Shown: positions 21,616 to 33,270, numbered from the stretch's first letter. The stretch is DNA of 64,000 nt from Leucogyrophana mollusca (GCA_021014945.1 MU266350.1:1-64000), one strand, 5' to 3'. Notes: a model not told the origin generated them from the letters alone. Translations and numbers: made by a program.

Positions 21616-23223
21616 TCACCACTGGGCATGCCTCATACCGGATGTCCCTGTCAATGGCACTGGGTATGGAGGGTACACGGGAATCCACGCCCCGTGAGGT
21701 GGCGGAGGCGGCGCCATGTAGGGCATCACGGGTGGCCTAGCGTAGACAGGGAAGAACTGTGGATGCCTGACTATTTGCGGCTGCGGGAAGAAGTGACCCG
21801 CCGGCGGCTGCGGAGCCGAGGGGAAAGGGCCTGCGATCATCTGGGGAGATGTGTTGGGGAGGTGAGCCGAGGGGATGGACGGAGGACTGTATTTGTCAGA
21901 AAGCGTATACGAGTGCTCCGAAGCTCGGGGTGGTAACTCGATCCATCCATTGGAATTCGAGTTAGCTTCGGACAGCTGTGACTGATCATCCGTTTTCGAC
22001 GCCGGCTTGGCAGTTGAATCCGCCGCTAATGCATTATCCCCAGAGTCGGGGCTTTCTACCCCTGGGCTGTTCTGAGGTGCCCCGGACTTTGAGCGCCCCC
22101 GTGACCGGCTTTTCTTCCCAGCTGAGGGCGTAGACCGCAGTTGGTCCACTATTTCACGGGTCTTGGATGTCTTGCGAGGCAACGAGGATGGTAGACGGGT
22201 AGTCGATAGCCTCGAGGCGGGGCGGGTCGGATCGTTACGGGACCTAGCAGGAGATCCGGGCGGTGTTACGGCAGTATAGAACCCTTGCTCGTCCTTCTTC
22301 AAGTTTGGAGGAAGGTACTGATAATTACCGTTTATGGAGGGGAAAGTGAAGTTCAAGGGAGTGGGAGAGGGTGAACTCGAGTTCGTCGGAGCTGGCGAGG
22401 GAGATGCAAGGAGGGAAGGATATTTCACTGGCGTAGCTAAATTGGGAGTGAAGGAACGAGCGGAGACGTTCAGCGCCTTCGAAGGTGAAATCCCATGCGA
22501 GCCTGCAACTGGTGAGGGCTGGTGAACCTCGACGTCGGCGAAAGAATTTTTCTGAGTGGGAGTGCGAGGGAATGGATCTGAGTCTGTCGAGTGTTCTGAG
22601 TCGTAATCCGACGAAGAGAGAGCAGACAGTGGTCGGTATGCTGGATGCCAGAGCCTTGAGCTAAACAAATCCGCCTTAACATCGCAAATACACTCACCGT
22701 CCACACCATGCTCAAGGAACCCTCCAGATGAGATGTCAGGTCCAACGAGCTCTCGTGCGAGCTCGTCCCAAATCAATTTACCCGCTTTTACATCCTTTTC
22801 GTCAATATCGACAGACAACGTCGAGCAACCTTGCAAATGCAGCATCAAGTCCGGCATGATGCTGTGGCAGAACCCAGAACTAATTTCGTACGGCGCCAAC
22901 ACTTCTTCCACAGCCCTAGCGCCAACATGGTCGAGATTTAGTTCCTCTGTATACGTCACTGAAGCGTCGCCACCAGGTCTTGCAGGCAGGATTCCACTGG
23001 GTGAGCTACGAGAGAACGCCGAGGACCTGCGAACTGGGCGAGAATAACGCAGCAGAGATCCATGGTAGTGAGGTGGTTGCGCATGGGCTACATTTGTTGT
23101 GGCACCCCGCGGCTTGTCGGTAAATGTCCAGCTAACAGCTCCATATTCTGTCTCCCACCACCTGTAAGGAACGACCTCCCAGTCGTGAAACTCTGTTTGA
23201 CTGAGCCCGTTCGGTGACTGCAT
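21616..23223 (-). CDS. Proline/serine-rich protein of unknown function
   Basis: Single open frame of 535 residues from ATG 23223. Residues 1-190 are the only part with mixed, fold-like composition (EFHDWEVVPYRWWETEYG near the start). The rest is low complexity, rich in Ser, Pro and Thr, with a basic SR-type patch (KKSRSRGRSKSG) and a C-terminal stretch rich in Pro, Tyr and His ending MRHAQW. It could be a disordered regulatory or RNA-associated protein, but I recognise no family. A 37-nt GTGAGT…TTTAG stretch inside (22661-22697) resembles a tiny intron. Removing it brings a stop soon after, so I keep the frame unspliced. Confidence 0.7.
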   Translation of the reverse strand: MQSPNGLSQTEFHDWEVVPYRWWETEYGAVSWTFTDKPRGATTNVAHAQPPHYHGSLLRYSRPVRRSSAFSRSSPSGILPARPGGDASVTYTEELNLDHVGARAVEEVLAPYEISSGFCHSIMPDLMLHLQGCSTLSVDIDEKDVKAGKLIWDELARELVGPDISSGGFLEHGVDGECICDVKADLFSSRLWHPAYRPLSALSSSDYDSEHSTDSDPFPRTPTQKNSFADVEVHQPSPVAGSHGISPSKALNVSARSFTPNLATPVKYPSLLASPSPAPTNSSSPSPTPLNFTFPSINGNYQYLPPNLKKDEQGFYTAVTPPGSPARSRNDPTRPASRLSTTRLPSSLPRKTSKTREIVDQLRSTPSAGKKSRSRGRSKSGAPQNSPGVESPDSGDNALAADSTAKPASKTDDQSQLSEANSNSNGWIELPPRASEHSYTLSDKYSPPSIPSAHLPNTSPQMIAGPFPSAPQPPAGHFFPQPQIVRHPQFFPVYARPPVMPYMAPPPPPHGAWIPVYPPYPVPLTGTSGMRHAQW

Positions 23224-25274
23224 GAACTTGAAGCCTCAAAATGAGCTTCAGACGCTCTACGAAAATAACAAAGAAAGGTTCAACGAATTAGTGGGGGAAG
23301 GGTGCTGGTAATGAAAGACTGGCGCGTACAATTTGGTACAAAGGACATCCGGTCAAGCGTCGGTTCTGGTCGTTTATCTGGTCGTTAGAGAGCGAGCGCA
23401 GATACGTTGGACGTGGAGGATAAGAATAAGTAGAGATTATCAGCTTTCAATCGAACATGTGTTGTGGAAGAAAGGATAACTTTCTGCTAATTCAGCGAGC
23501 AAGTCAGAAATGGCACATTCCTCATTTCAGGGCCACCAGAGAGGTCCATGGACCACGCGCCACATTGATAAACGCAAATGAGTCCAGCCTGCCACGTGCC
23601 ATCTGCTCATCCCACCACTCCACCAAACTCGAGAATGATCGATCTAGGGTGACCGATGCGTCCGCGACCATCAATATATGTACTGCAACCTCGGGCTCCT
23701 CGTATACCGTACGATTACGACGTCTTCCGCTGGGCAGAGGAACGTGCTAGGTGAGACCAAGAGAAAATCCTTCAATGCGCAGCTACCGAAACAATATAGT
23801 GCTTAAGGGACTTCAGCCATGACAATCGTCTGCGGGGACCGCTCACCTGAAATCTCTACATGCTCGTCTTCGGTCGGTCGACCGCCCTTTCGACTTGCCT
23901 AATGGTTCACCCGTTTTTGGGCACTTCGATTCTTTCACGCCCTTAATCGTGGAGCTATTCGATGATATAGCAGAGATTGCAGTTAGAGGTGTAGCTCGCG
24001 CAACTGATTAGCACTCCCAGGGTTCGTCGTTTAGTCGTGCGACCAGGTCTATACCACTCGACGGCCACTTATCGTGGTGTTGCTATTCACGATTGGCGAC
24101 GGGACCCGTCAATATTTTCCGTCTTTGCATGTTCAAAGGCTGACTGTGTGATGCACCGGTAGACTATGTCGGAATCGCCTAGTACGTTCCCCAACGCCTC
24201 GGTATCCTGTCTCAGTGGTTGACCTGTTTCTCGTAGGCTCGTCAGCACTTCCACCGATACCGTCACCACTCATACTATGCCATGCGGAAGTTATTTGCTC
24301 TGATGCTTCTAGACAGAGCCGCTGGCATTGCGTTCCCGTTTTTTTTTTTTGAATGGTCCCTCGAGCCTGTTTACGGAGTGAGTGCCCAAATAGTCTCGCC
24401 GCGGCTGGTGGTATTCACAAGGGCCCCGCCGCGCTGACGTGTCGTGGTCTTCGCCTCAGTCGCAACCCATTGTCGTCGCACCATTAGCATCCCTAGCCCA
24501 CACTTGCGTTATCACGCGTTAGATTTCCGGCTTCATCGATAGGTTGAACCATGAACACACATTGACGTCGAGACTCAACCATTCCACAGGTTCGTGTAGC
24601 CGACTATGATATCGTATGCCATCAGACTGACCCTCTACGCGACGCACAGACCCAAACGTTTCCTCCAGCAAATATCCACATGGGGGATCACATCCTATGG
24701 CACAGTTTCACTGTCCTGGCAGTCAGTTTGTTGCGGCAGTTTCTTCTTGGGTTTGTTGATCGTGCTGCGATTCGTTAGAATGTATTGGCCGTTCGAGCAA
24801 GGAAACTGTCTCGCGCTCTGCACCCTTCGCCAGCGGTCACAATGGGTCCCTTACTATAGATTAGTATCTTCAATACGCAATGTCCAATGCTATATTCATA
24901 CTCGAAGGCATTTTCAGTCTGCTTGTTGGTATGTGGTTTTTAAAAAAAAGTCTTAGTGATCGATCGGTTCAACGCTGCCTAACCACATCGGGACACTGGA
25001 TTGCCTTTTTTGGACATGTGGCGGGCGGGCGGCGCTGAGAAGATAGTCCTGCATCATCAGGATATCTGTTCCTAAGCCCGATGACGGTTGGAGTGATGGT
25101 GATTTCAAGCCAGGGTGGCGGGCTGAACATCTGGAATACACAGATAGCAGCAATAAGTGTAGCTAGAAGCAAACCAGTCCTTGTATCCATTTGTTGAGCC
25201 CCATACACAGTCAAAAGACTATGAAGTAGTGACACAACAAAGAGAAAGAAGAACCCGGAAAGAAGGATCCCCCG
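23224..25274. other. Intergenic, about 2 kb
   Basis: No supported gene. Open frames at 24606-24956 (+) and 24969-25283 (-) have hydrophobic runs but no family motif, and the second runs into the U2 snRNA. A run of T lies near 24339. I checked for tRNA-like boxes and found none convincing. Confidence 0.45.
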
Positions 25275-25459
25275 ACGACACAAGCCGATAGTACAGTGGC
25301 AGGGTCATCGCGCCCCCCAAGTTGCAAGCGGAGCTCGGGAGGTCAAGGGAAGCAAAAATATAATAACCAAGGAATGAAGGCAGTGCCTTCACTATATAGT
25401 GGTTAAACTACAGAGAACAGATACTACACTTGATCTAAGCCAAAAGGCCAGAGTGGTGG
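25275..25459 (-). ncRNA. U2 spliceosomal snRNA
   Basis: The minus strand reads TCTGGCCTTTTGGCTTAGAT followed directly by CAAGTGTAGTATCTGTTC, the highly conserved 5' part of U2. This includes GTGTAGTA, which pairs with the intron branch site. After it come a stem-loop IIb-like hairpin (AAGGCACTGCCTT) and an Sm site ATTTTTG near 25352-25358. GC-rich sequence able to form 3' stem-loops follows. The 5' end is set about 14 nt before GGCTTAGATC by analogy with known U2. The 3' end is an estimate from the usual fungal length (about 185 nt). U2 base-pairs with the branch point during pre-mRNA splicing. Confidence 0.93.
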
Positions 25460-25483
25460 GGTTTCCAGACGTCCAAACCTCGT

Positions 25484-25490
25484 CTTTATA
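25484..25490 (-). promoter_or_regulatory. TATA-like box upstream of U2 snRNA
   Basis: On the minus strand CTATAAAGA lies about 25-30 nt before the predicted U2 5' end, the right place for a TATA element of an snRNA gene. Confidence 0.5.
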
Positions 25491-26323
25491 GCTCAGAAAC
25501 TCGTTGCACAGGCCAGAGAAGGCCGGAAGGTCAGTATATGTGCTTATTCCCTTTTTGGGAATGCGGAAGTGGACGCGGCAAGTTGTGTGTCTTTGTTTGG
25601 CAAGGACCTCTGAGTAAAACAAGGACAAATAAGTTTCCATCCGCCGTCTTGGACCAACAGATGGATTGTTGGTCCTGCAATGCTGCGTATGACCGTTATA
25701 GTACACGCACATTCGGGTCTACCTGCCGGGTGTTCTAGTAGTTCGCGGTTTATATTCACCTCACCTCGCCACGTACAGTGTTTCTTGTCTAATTCGTTGA
25801 CAGACCAGATGTCACAGATTTAGAATATAAAGAATAAAGGTAATATTCTACTGACAGCCTCCTCGACAGCACTCCAGGTGCTCCCTATAGCATTTGCATC
25901 ACGCGAATTCACATGTTGGACACTCCGGATGTCTTTTCTTTGGGCCACTTTCAGCGCGTTTGTCACCACCTGGCACCGTCCACTAGTGCGGTGAGTACTC
26001 CGTTCGTTTTGTCGCCTTGGTAGCCATCTACTGCCTTTGTCCTCCGAACAGTGCTCGAGCCACAACGCCTGGGTGTTCCTGCAACGAAGCAAACTCGAGC
26101 TGACAAGCGTCACTCGTATCAAGCATGTGAAATGGCCGCTAAATGTATTGCGACCAGCATGATGGGATGAGTAGCGACGAAAGTGAAATCGGCATTCACC
26201 ACGTTGCATCGCATACTCAGAAAGTGATCCTATTAACCTAAAGTCTATTATGCATACTAGAGACAGCCATTCATGCATCGTCAGGTGTATCCAAGAGCCT
26301 ATCTACAATTAAATCCGAATAGA
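25491..26323. other. Intergenic upstream of U2
   Basis: About 830 nt. A 152-residue open frame at 25820-26278 (-) has no recognisable features. Nothing else seen. Confidence 0.5.
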
Positions 26324-27742
26324 TTACGATCTTCTCGTTCTCTCCCACCAATCCCCCGGACCTCTTGCGCTGGCCACGACTTCGGCACCCTCCCACTCCT
26401 GCTTCCACATCCCATAGCTTCCCTCAGCAACATACACTCGCTTATCACTGCGTCTCATCTCTTCCACCGCCTGCCAGATTGAGCTGGCCCTGACTCCATG
26501 TATTCGATCGGCATTTTCCTGTGCATCGCTGTCTTCTGCAGTATTCTGATCGGCATAATATCCGGGCTGTGCGAACACCACAACTACCACCATTTGCACT
26601 CCCTTTTGCTGTAGCACCGTTTTCACGCCTTCAAGGAAGAGGAGGTCATTGTCCGCATTTGCGTTTGCTCGGCGAGGCAGCGCAATATGAGACAGTGCGG
26701 GGAACAGATGCAAGAGTGGAAGGGGCGAATGCCACGATGACGCCGGTTCCGCGATCCGGAGATGAGTGACATGGGACAGGACTGGCATAGGTGGCGTTTC
26801 CGGGTCAGTCAACGTGTCAACGGGTTTGCCCACGACCGCAAAGGGCTCCGGACTGGAGGGTCGCGTCTGAACAGGTGTCGACGGAAGACTGTGAACAGGT
26901 GTGGGTGGCGCCGATGGTCGCCACTGCTCGATAACCGGTGCCGGGATACGTGTCTGGCCGAGCTCTGTGAAAGAACTCAAGATCAATTCGCCCGGCAGAG
27001 TGACGTTTCGACCGAGGCGCTCCCCATATTTATCTTCGTCTGACAACTCTTTCTGACCTTGACCGGGCACACCAACATCTCGCAAACATCTTGCCCAATG
27101 CGATGGTATCGCGACCGTCCGCACACCTGCGCACGCAGAGATGATTTTGGCTATGTCAGCATTTGTCACCTTCGTGGCAGGCTTGAACGACGTGAATCCG
27201 AAAACGAAATTGGACATGGACACGGGAGCGAAAGTGATCGCGAGGCGCTTGATGGCACTTTGCAAGAACTCAGGTGTAATGGTTCGTCCCGCGGTGCTCG
27301 CCCTGACGGAAGCCAGCGCCGCAGGGGGAGATTTGGCCACCTCCCGCGCGATATCCACCGTCTGTCCGAACAAAATCACGGCTCTCTCATCGCCAAGGAC
27401 CACTGAGCGATATAGCACGGCGTTAGCGAGGGTGTGGAGGCGGCGCGACGTGACGGAGATCGCGTGGATTCCGTAAGGCTGTTCAAGGCGCGCCGCTTTG
27501 TCATTCGAGACGGGAGATGTCCCATATCTAGAGACACTGGTGAGAAGCATGGGTCCGGAAGAAAGTGATTGTGTGGTAGGAAGGGAAGTGCGTTCAGCAT
27601 GGGATGTAGGCTTCTGGGAAGCATCGGGACGAATTTTGGAGGATAGGACAACAAGGGAGATTATCTCAAGGAGGAGCTCGTTGGGAAGAGTTTCTAGTTG
27701 CGAGGCGGCTGGAAGAGAGGTAATATCGGATAGCACCGACAT
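26324..27742 (-). CDS. F-box-like domain protein
   Basis: Single exon of 472 residues from ATG 27742. Residues 17-33 (LETLPNELLLEIISLVV) and, after a Ser-rich insert of about 60 residues, AISVTSRRLHTLANAVLYRSVVL together form the F-box-like pattern common in Agaricomycete proteins: LPxELLxxI, later VSRxxHxLAxxxLYRxV. The rest has no leucine-rich repeats. A Pro-rich stretch (PPTPVHSLPSTPVQ) lies near residue 285. F-box proteins link substrates to SCF ubiquitin ligases, but the insert inside the domain makes Skp1 binding uncertain. Such genes are hugely expanded in mushrooms and the target is unknown. Confidence 0.75.
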   Translation of the reverse strand: MSVLSDITSLPAASQLETLPNELLLEIISLVVLSSKIRPDASQKPTSHAERTSLPTTQSLSSGPMLLTSVSRYGTSPVSNDKAARLEQPYGIHAISVTSRRLHTLANAVLYRSVVLGDERAVILFGQTVDIAREVAKSPPAALASVRASTAGRTITPEFLQSAIKRLAITFAPVSMSNFVFGFTSFKPATKVTNADIAKIISACAGVRTVAIPSHWARCLRDVGVPGQGQKELSDEDKYGERLGRNVTLPGELILSSFTELGQTRIPAPVIEQWRPSAPPTPVHSLPSTPVQTRPSSPEPFAVVGKPVDTLTDPETPPMPVLSHVTHLRIAEPASSWHSPLPLLHLFPALSHIALPRRANANADNDLLFLEGVKTVLQQKGVQMVVVVVFAQPGYYADQNTAEDSDAQENADRIHGVRASSIWQAVEEMRRSDKRVYVAEGSYGMWKQEWEGAEVVASARGPGDWWERTRRS

Positions 27743-29381
27743 GTCGGTGAGTCTGGCAATACTGGTGCGTCTATGGTTTATCGGGGGTCGTGTGTAAGTT
27801 ATATGGAAGGGGAATACTCTAGTGGTTCGATCTCTAACGGTTTATCTGCAGGTGTGCGGAAGGCCTCGGAGGAGGGGAAGATGGAGGAAGAGGAAGAAAA
27901 AAAAGTTAGGTCATCCGCTATCGCGCCAACCTCGTTTCAAGGAGCGCCGACCGCACTGATCTATCCGGGGTGACATACATATCAGGCCATCATGACAACA
28001 GGCCCAGGGTAAAGCCGCAATTCGGTCTAGGACTCGGATTCATTGGTCAGTATGTATAGCCTTGCCCAGCGAGGATTCCGACTCACTCCGACGTTTCTCA
28101 CCTCCCCTCAACCGTCTGTTCCCCGTCATATTGGTTGTCAACATATACATACGCCTTTCTTCCGACGTCTACATCCTGTTTCTGACGACTAGTGTTACGG
28201 AGGCGCGACTCACTTGTCAACTGATAACGGGGTATATGGATTTGCCGGTGACGTTATGGATGAGATAATGTATGCATGGCGCTTGCTGACAGAGGGGTTG
28301 CGTGCTACTTCGGTCGTGCGGGGATATGGCGCATCGTGGTTCATGATGGTGATCACCCTTGCAACTCATTTCTCGCTAAGTCGCTCTTTCGCTTGAGGAG
28401 TCCCCCAGTCCCTTTTACGAGCTTCTTGATCGCGTTCTATTTACGTTGTGTGCAGTGTATAGGGCGCTTAGCTTGGCCATTCGCGGTGCACCATGCGAGA
28501 CAGCGAGCAAGAGAGCTTAATTCTGCAAAGCAGTTTTATTGGCCTAGTATGTGTCTGTTCGTGCATGTGCAGGTGCGTCTTGATGTTGTTAACCAAATAG
28601 TCACAGATAGTACGTCTCACCTAGATGGGAATTCAGTCATAGACATCTATATCGAGGGATCGCGATGGTCCGTCTTCATCGCTGTGATTGTAGCTTTACG
28701 CTTCCAGCTCGAAGACTCCACAAACACCAGTTTCCCGGCCATCACCGTTAGGGATTTTGGGACCCTTCCGGGCCCGTACCAAGCTCTGATCGTTTATCTT
28801 CACGCGGACCTAGGAATTGGATTACCCCACGATCGTCTTTCTCGACTTGCTTACACCGTTTGAGGGACAAGATCTGGAGGAACACTGGGAAACAATTTGT
28901 CTTGCCCGTAATTGGTCGGCTGCCTAGGACAGAGTTCAGCATCTGGAGGTATGCTGCTAAAGAATCCGTGCCACTTCCATTGCAAGGTACTCCATTGGTA
29001 CCCGTTCCACTCTGGGCTATCCACGGTCAGGTACTTTTGGAAACACAATTTCCAGGACGTGCGTGTACAAGCTCTACGACATTCGGACCCGATCGCTTGT
29101 TACGTGCGCATCCGGGTCGTGTCCCAGCGAAGACTTTTCGGCTGTTCTGCGCCTTTCAACCTTGTTCATCCTCAAAAGACGGTCCTGGGGGATCCAATGC
29201 AGTTGAAGACCAAATGGCTGTTAAAGTAGGTGTACAATACAGTGCACTAGGGCTACGTTAGACTTCTGGAGGTTGTTAGTTAGTTATGGGAGAGATATGT
29301 ACTATCGTAGGGCGCACAAACTGCGAAAGGAAAGTCAACCTTTCATTACCTTCTATATGACTTTTCCCCCCTTAAGCAGAA
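27743..29381. other. Intergenic, about 1.6 kb, possible degraded membrane-protein gene
   Basis: A + strand frame of 195 residues at 28276-28863, plus shorter frames around it, has hydrophobic segments. They weakly recall the multi-helix membrane proteins common in mushrooms. No continuous spliced model could be built, so I call no gene. Confidence 0.35.
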
Positions 29382-30522
29382 TTAGGATACTGCCATATTG
29401 ATGAGAACTTGGAACTGAACGTCTGGTACATGACAAGAACGCACCGCCCTTAAACGTAGTCTGTTATCCTTGTCCATCCGAATCTCGTTGTTGACAAATC
29501 TGGGAGACGATGTCAGAAAGATGTACAGAGCTAAAAATGGGTTAACGCTTACTCTTTCAGCGTCGGCGCAGTCATCTTGATCACGGTATCACCAGTCAGC
29601 GCGGAGCGCATGATCTCCTTAGGATCATTCGCCATATAATCGAGTTCTTTTCTTGTTATGATGACGGGCAGACTGACAGACCCGTCGAGTCCACCGCCTT
29701 CCCCTGACGTGAAATAGAGCACAATGAGCGTGTCTTTCCCGATCAGCGGACTGGCGTGCCAATCCTTCCTTGCATCTGCAAGCGCTTTCTTCGTACGCTC
29801 GGGGGCTTCCTCCATAGGAACGCGAGAGATGGACGAATAGCTCAAGCATACTTGAGCATTGGGATCGCGGTCCAACCCAGAGAGCATCCGCCGCATGTGC
29901 GCGCCCAGGTCAGCGGGCGACGTCGTGCATTCTACCTTGACTGCGTAACGGGTAGCATTGGAACGATCTTCAAGGAGTTCGAGAGTCAGGATCGAGTGGA
30001 AATATAGGTATTGCATGATTTTCGACGATCCGAGAGCGCGTTCTGCAAGTTTCAACGCGAGGTCTCTGGGTTTAGCGCCTGCGACTGGCTTGCACTGGGA
30101 TTTGTGCTCGGCGCGCCTGAGCGACGCGTGTTAAATGCAAATGAACGCGATAAAGAACTAAGGAAAACTGACCAGTGCACCTTCTGGCATTCTTGCGAGC
30201 AATACCTAGCCTAGGAACCGAGTTAGGAGTCAAGCACTTTTGAGACACGAAAAAACTCGACGGATCGGACACGTACGTTTTTGCATCTGGAACACACTTT
30301 TAGCTCGCCCCTTGGAACGTATATGCCACATTTCGCGAAGTTTGAGCACTGCGTAGGTACGTTGCTGAGATTTTCGCGTCGTTCCTCGCGTGACGGCAGT
30401 CCCGCCTCATAATTCTCGCGGATGGAGGGGTCGACAAATTGTATTTGTGGGATGCGTCGAGTATTCGGGTCTTCAGACTCATCGTGAGGAAGGGTGATGA
30501 CTTGGGGTTCTTGTTCCGACAT
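29382..30522 (-). CDS. MYND zinc-finger protein
   Basis: Four exons (5' to 3'): 30522-30277, 30210-30173, 30116-29553 and 29499-29382, encoding 321 residues. The MYND finger spans the first three exons: CSNFAKC…KVCSRCKN, ARYCSQECQKVHW from the 38-nt second exon, then RAEHKSQC. All expected Cys and His ligands are present. The C-terminal 220 residues are unassigned. I extended past an in-frame stop after exon 3 because a good GTAAGC donor, a CCCAG acceptor and the following FVNNEIRMDKDNRLRLRAV look coding. Without this last intron the protein is about 35 residues shorter. MYND domains bind proline-rich partners. It lies 225 nt downstream of the next gene on the same strand. Confidence 0.85.
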
Positions 30523-30747
30523 TGCACAGATCGCTTTGCTGCCTTAAAGGAGGAGAGGACAAGAGAAATGTCGGGGATCAGTACTTCAGTGGAGTCAAAT
30601 TTTGGCTCGCTTATACCAGGATCCAATTTGTGGCTCGGTTCTAGGGTCCCGAACATTGAATGCCTCAGGGCACACATACAGATATACTCCGCTTTGCCGG
30701 AGCGTACAACACTCATAGATATACATAACTGAGTTAGAGTATACATC

Positions 30748-32960
30748 TCACCCAAGACCGTGATGCAGTTCCTTATCCAAACTGTCTGCGTGGTCGCGCT
30801 TGGAAATCACTTGCTACCCCAAGCGATCTTACCTTTGACCCAGGTGCTCACCACGTTGCCTTGTCGGTCGAGTACGACGAGATCGGCATCTGCTCCCGCA
30901 CGAAGTGTGCCTTTCTTGTTCTCGATGCCCAGACATCTGTGAAGTGTGACCCAGTTTAGCGACGGTACATGCCACTGTCGGAACGCATCCCAGGCTTACT
31001 TTGCTGGATTGTACGTGGCACACTTGATGGCTTCGCCAAGAGAGCAACCAGTGAAGCGCGAGAAGTTGCGAACACACTTGTCGAGGGTAATAACACTAGA
31101 CCGCGAATGAGCTACAAGAACAAGAACATAACGGGGATCATGCCTTCCAGCGAGGGTAGTTGTACCCTCTACATAGAGCTTGTCGCCTTCTTTGTAGAAC
31201 CGCCGTCCATCACGCCATTCATGGATCCCATCACGAAGATGTGGATCGAGGACTTTCATGGCTGAGGGGCGTTGAGAATAGACCTTATGGACATGCAGAA
31301 GACATACCATCGGTGATGAGGATACATCCATCCGGGTGCGCGGAGTATGCCAACTGCAACGACGATCAGCCTCATAAAACTCCCAATTATTAAGGGGGGC
31401 GTACCCGAACAGAATTGGGATGCGAATGAATCCCATCGACGATGATTTCATAGAATGGGCGTTCAAACGGTGCATCCGCTATGAATCCCTTATCGAGATG
31501 AAGTTCTCCGCGGCTCGTCTGCCTGCTCTCCAGTGGCAGAGGCGTAATCTGGCCAGTGCTTGTAAGGGACTTCGCTTGCGGGAACGCCCGTGTGCGCGGA
31601 TGTGCTTGCGATTCGGACTGCGTGGCGACTAGGACAGGAGTCTGCGGAGGCGTCTCGAGCTCGTCAAAAGCCTCGGATGCGTGTTCAGCTAGAGGTGCGC
31701 TTGATTTCCTGACTGGTTTCGCAGCTGGGAGAGACGATTCGAGGGCCTTCACGGTGGAAGCGGGGAACGGGGCATATGTGGAGGCCGGTGCAGATAGGTA
31801 CGGGGATGCGCCGAGGAGGCCAATGATTGATGGGTCGCGGTGGTGCAGCTGAGGCATCGCATTGAAGAGATGAGTGATGCAACGCGCCCCATTCTGCACG
31901 GCAGCACTAGCTATGTCAGTTGTAGCAACGCTGCATTTCAACAACAAGCCTTAGATCCTGTGTGTAGATAGAGGGATGAAGCCCAACACACCTATGTCCA
32001 ATGGAGAAGCATATACCCCTCTTGCTCGCCTCGGTGATGGCATCCATAACGCCCTCGACTTCGGGGGCCGCGGTGATCATCCGCACGCCGACGGTCTCTT
32101 GGCCAATATCACATGCCATGAGCCAGTCCTCTGCGTCCGCGAGATTTTCCGCGCTGTAAATTGACTCGAAAGACTTGAAACCTTCCGAGGCAGGCATGAT
32201 CAGAGGAGGCGAGTGTGCTCCACGCTTAGCCAGGTCAAGGAAAGGTCCTTCTGCATGCCATCCGAGGAGATGTGCCGCGTTAGGTGGAGACCAAGGGCGC
32301 AAGAGATTGAGGAGCTTGGGGTAGAGAGATTTCTCTTGCGTCTGACGTGTATTTATCAGGTCATAGTGCTACCTCCCCGCGGGAACAGCACACGTACAAT
32401 GATAGTTGGCACAAGGCTATGAATGCAGTCATGTCGGTACATATAGCAAAGATAAGGTGATGAGGACGTACGCTGTCACACCTGTTTCGATGATTCTCTC
32501 TGCAACCAGTTTTAACCCGTCTCTGTATGCCTGGTCATCGCCATCATATACGGAGAAATCGAATCCAAAGCCTCCATTGATCTGTATGTCAATGAACCCT
32601 GGGCTAAAATTTCGTCAGCTCGGTCTTTTGCAAATGTAAGTCGCGGTTAAAGTGCCAGCACACCGAGTCGAGGCGAAGACATCGGCTGTTGTGTTGGAGA
32701 TTAGCCGGCTTCACTGACCTCAAAATGTTTCCTCCAATGTCAACAATTTTATCTGGTCTCTCCTTCCTCAGGAAAAAAGTTCGCTATTCCACGAAACCAA
32801 TGTCACCGCCGGACTTCAGCCTTTACATCGAGCACCAGCATACCTGAGCGTCCAGGATGACTCCACGCCGTTCGTCAATCCACAAGTCCTTTTCGACAAG
32901 GCTGCCATCCTCCTGAGGCAGCAAACAGTTCGTGAAGCATATAAGGCCGTTCGAAGACAT
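30748..32960 (-). CDS. nagA: N-acetylglucosamine-6-phosphate deacetylase
   Basis: Converts GlcNAc-6-P to glucosamine-6-P and acetate in chitin/GlcNAc catabolism. Eleven exons (5' to 3'): 32960-32844, 32783-32719, 32603-32472, 32416-32398, 32341-31992, 31930-31405, 31353-31308, 31261-31144, 31095-31000, 30936-30833 and 30785-30748. They give 536 residues. Family blocks in order: [22 protein letters not shown] (metal ligand Glu142), [55 protein letters not shown] and [11 protein letters not shown]. About 100 residues of low-complexity Ser/Pro/Ala sequence sit between HLFNAM and the HSHPNSVR block, so the protein is longer than the usual 380-440. The intron 31096-31143 begins with GC. The last small exon is less certain. 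Confidence 0.92.
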
Positions 32961-33270
32961 CGTAGATGGCTGTCGAAGTTCAAGAGCTCATGGGCTCGGA
33001 GCTACTCCTGAGCCTAAGTCCATACAAGGTGCAATGCGGAACTGATCGCCGAAGCGCATATGGTCTCCATTCTTGCAGCATGCGGGCTCACAACCGTGGG
33101 TCAACCGATTGGCCACACTAGAACCCAGGCTTCAGACACACAGGTTTCCCCTACTTTGGTGATGCTACAGATAGTATACATTGGCTATTTTTACAGTGTT
33201 CTGGACCACTGACTCGAGGTCGACGTGTCAGCCAGCGATGGGAGCGCCAGTCGAAGAAACGCACGAGCGC
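32961..33270. other. Intergenic, promoter of deacetylase
   Basis: About 310 nt between the deacetylase start and the 3' end of the first amidase. No motif stands out. Confidence 0.5.

Noticed and set aside
22661..22697. GTGAGT…TTTAG inside the proline-rich protein gene as an intron
   Set aside because: Only 37 nt, shorter than any other intron here. Removing it shifts the frame into an early stop, while the unspliced frame stays open to the end.
23985..24065. tRNA-like TAGCTC…GGTTCG pattern
   Set aside because: A D-arm-like and a T-arm-like string occur, but no acceptor stem pairs and no anticodon arm forms.
24969..25283. Minus-strand frame with a hydrophobic N-terminus as a membrane protein gene
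   Set aside because: It runs into the U2 snRNA, has no homology I recognise and loses protein-like composition after the hydrophobic part.
28276..28863. 195-residue plus-strand frame as a membrane protein gene
   Set aside because: Hydrophobic runs are short and broken. A spliced model could not be made.
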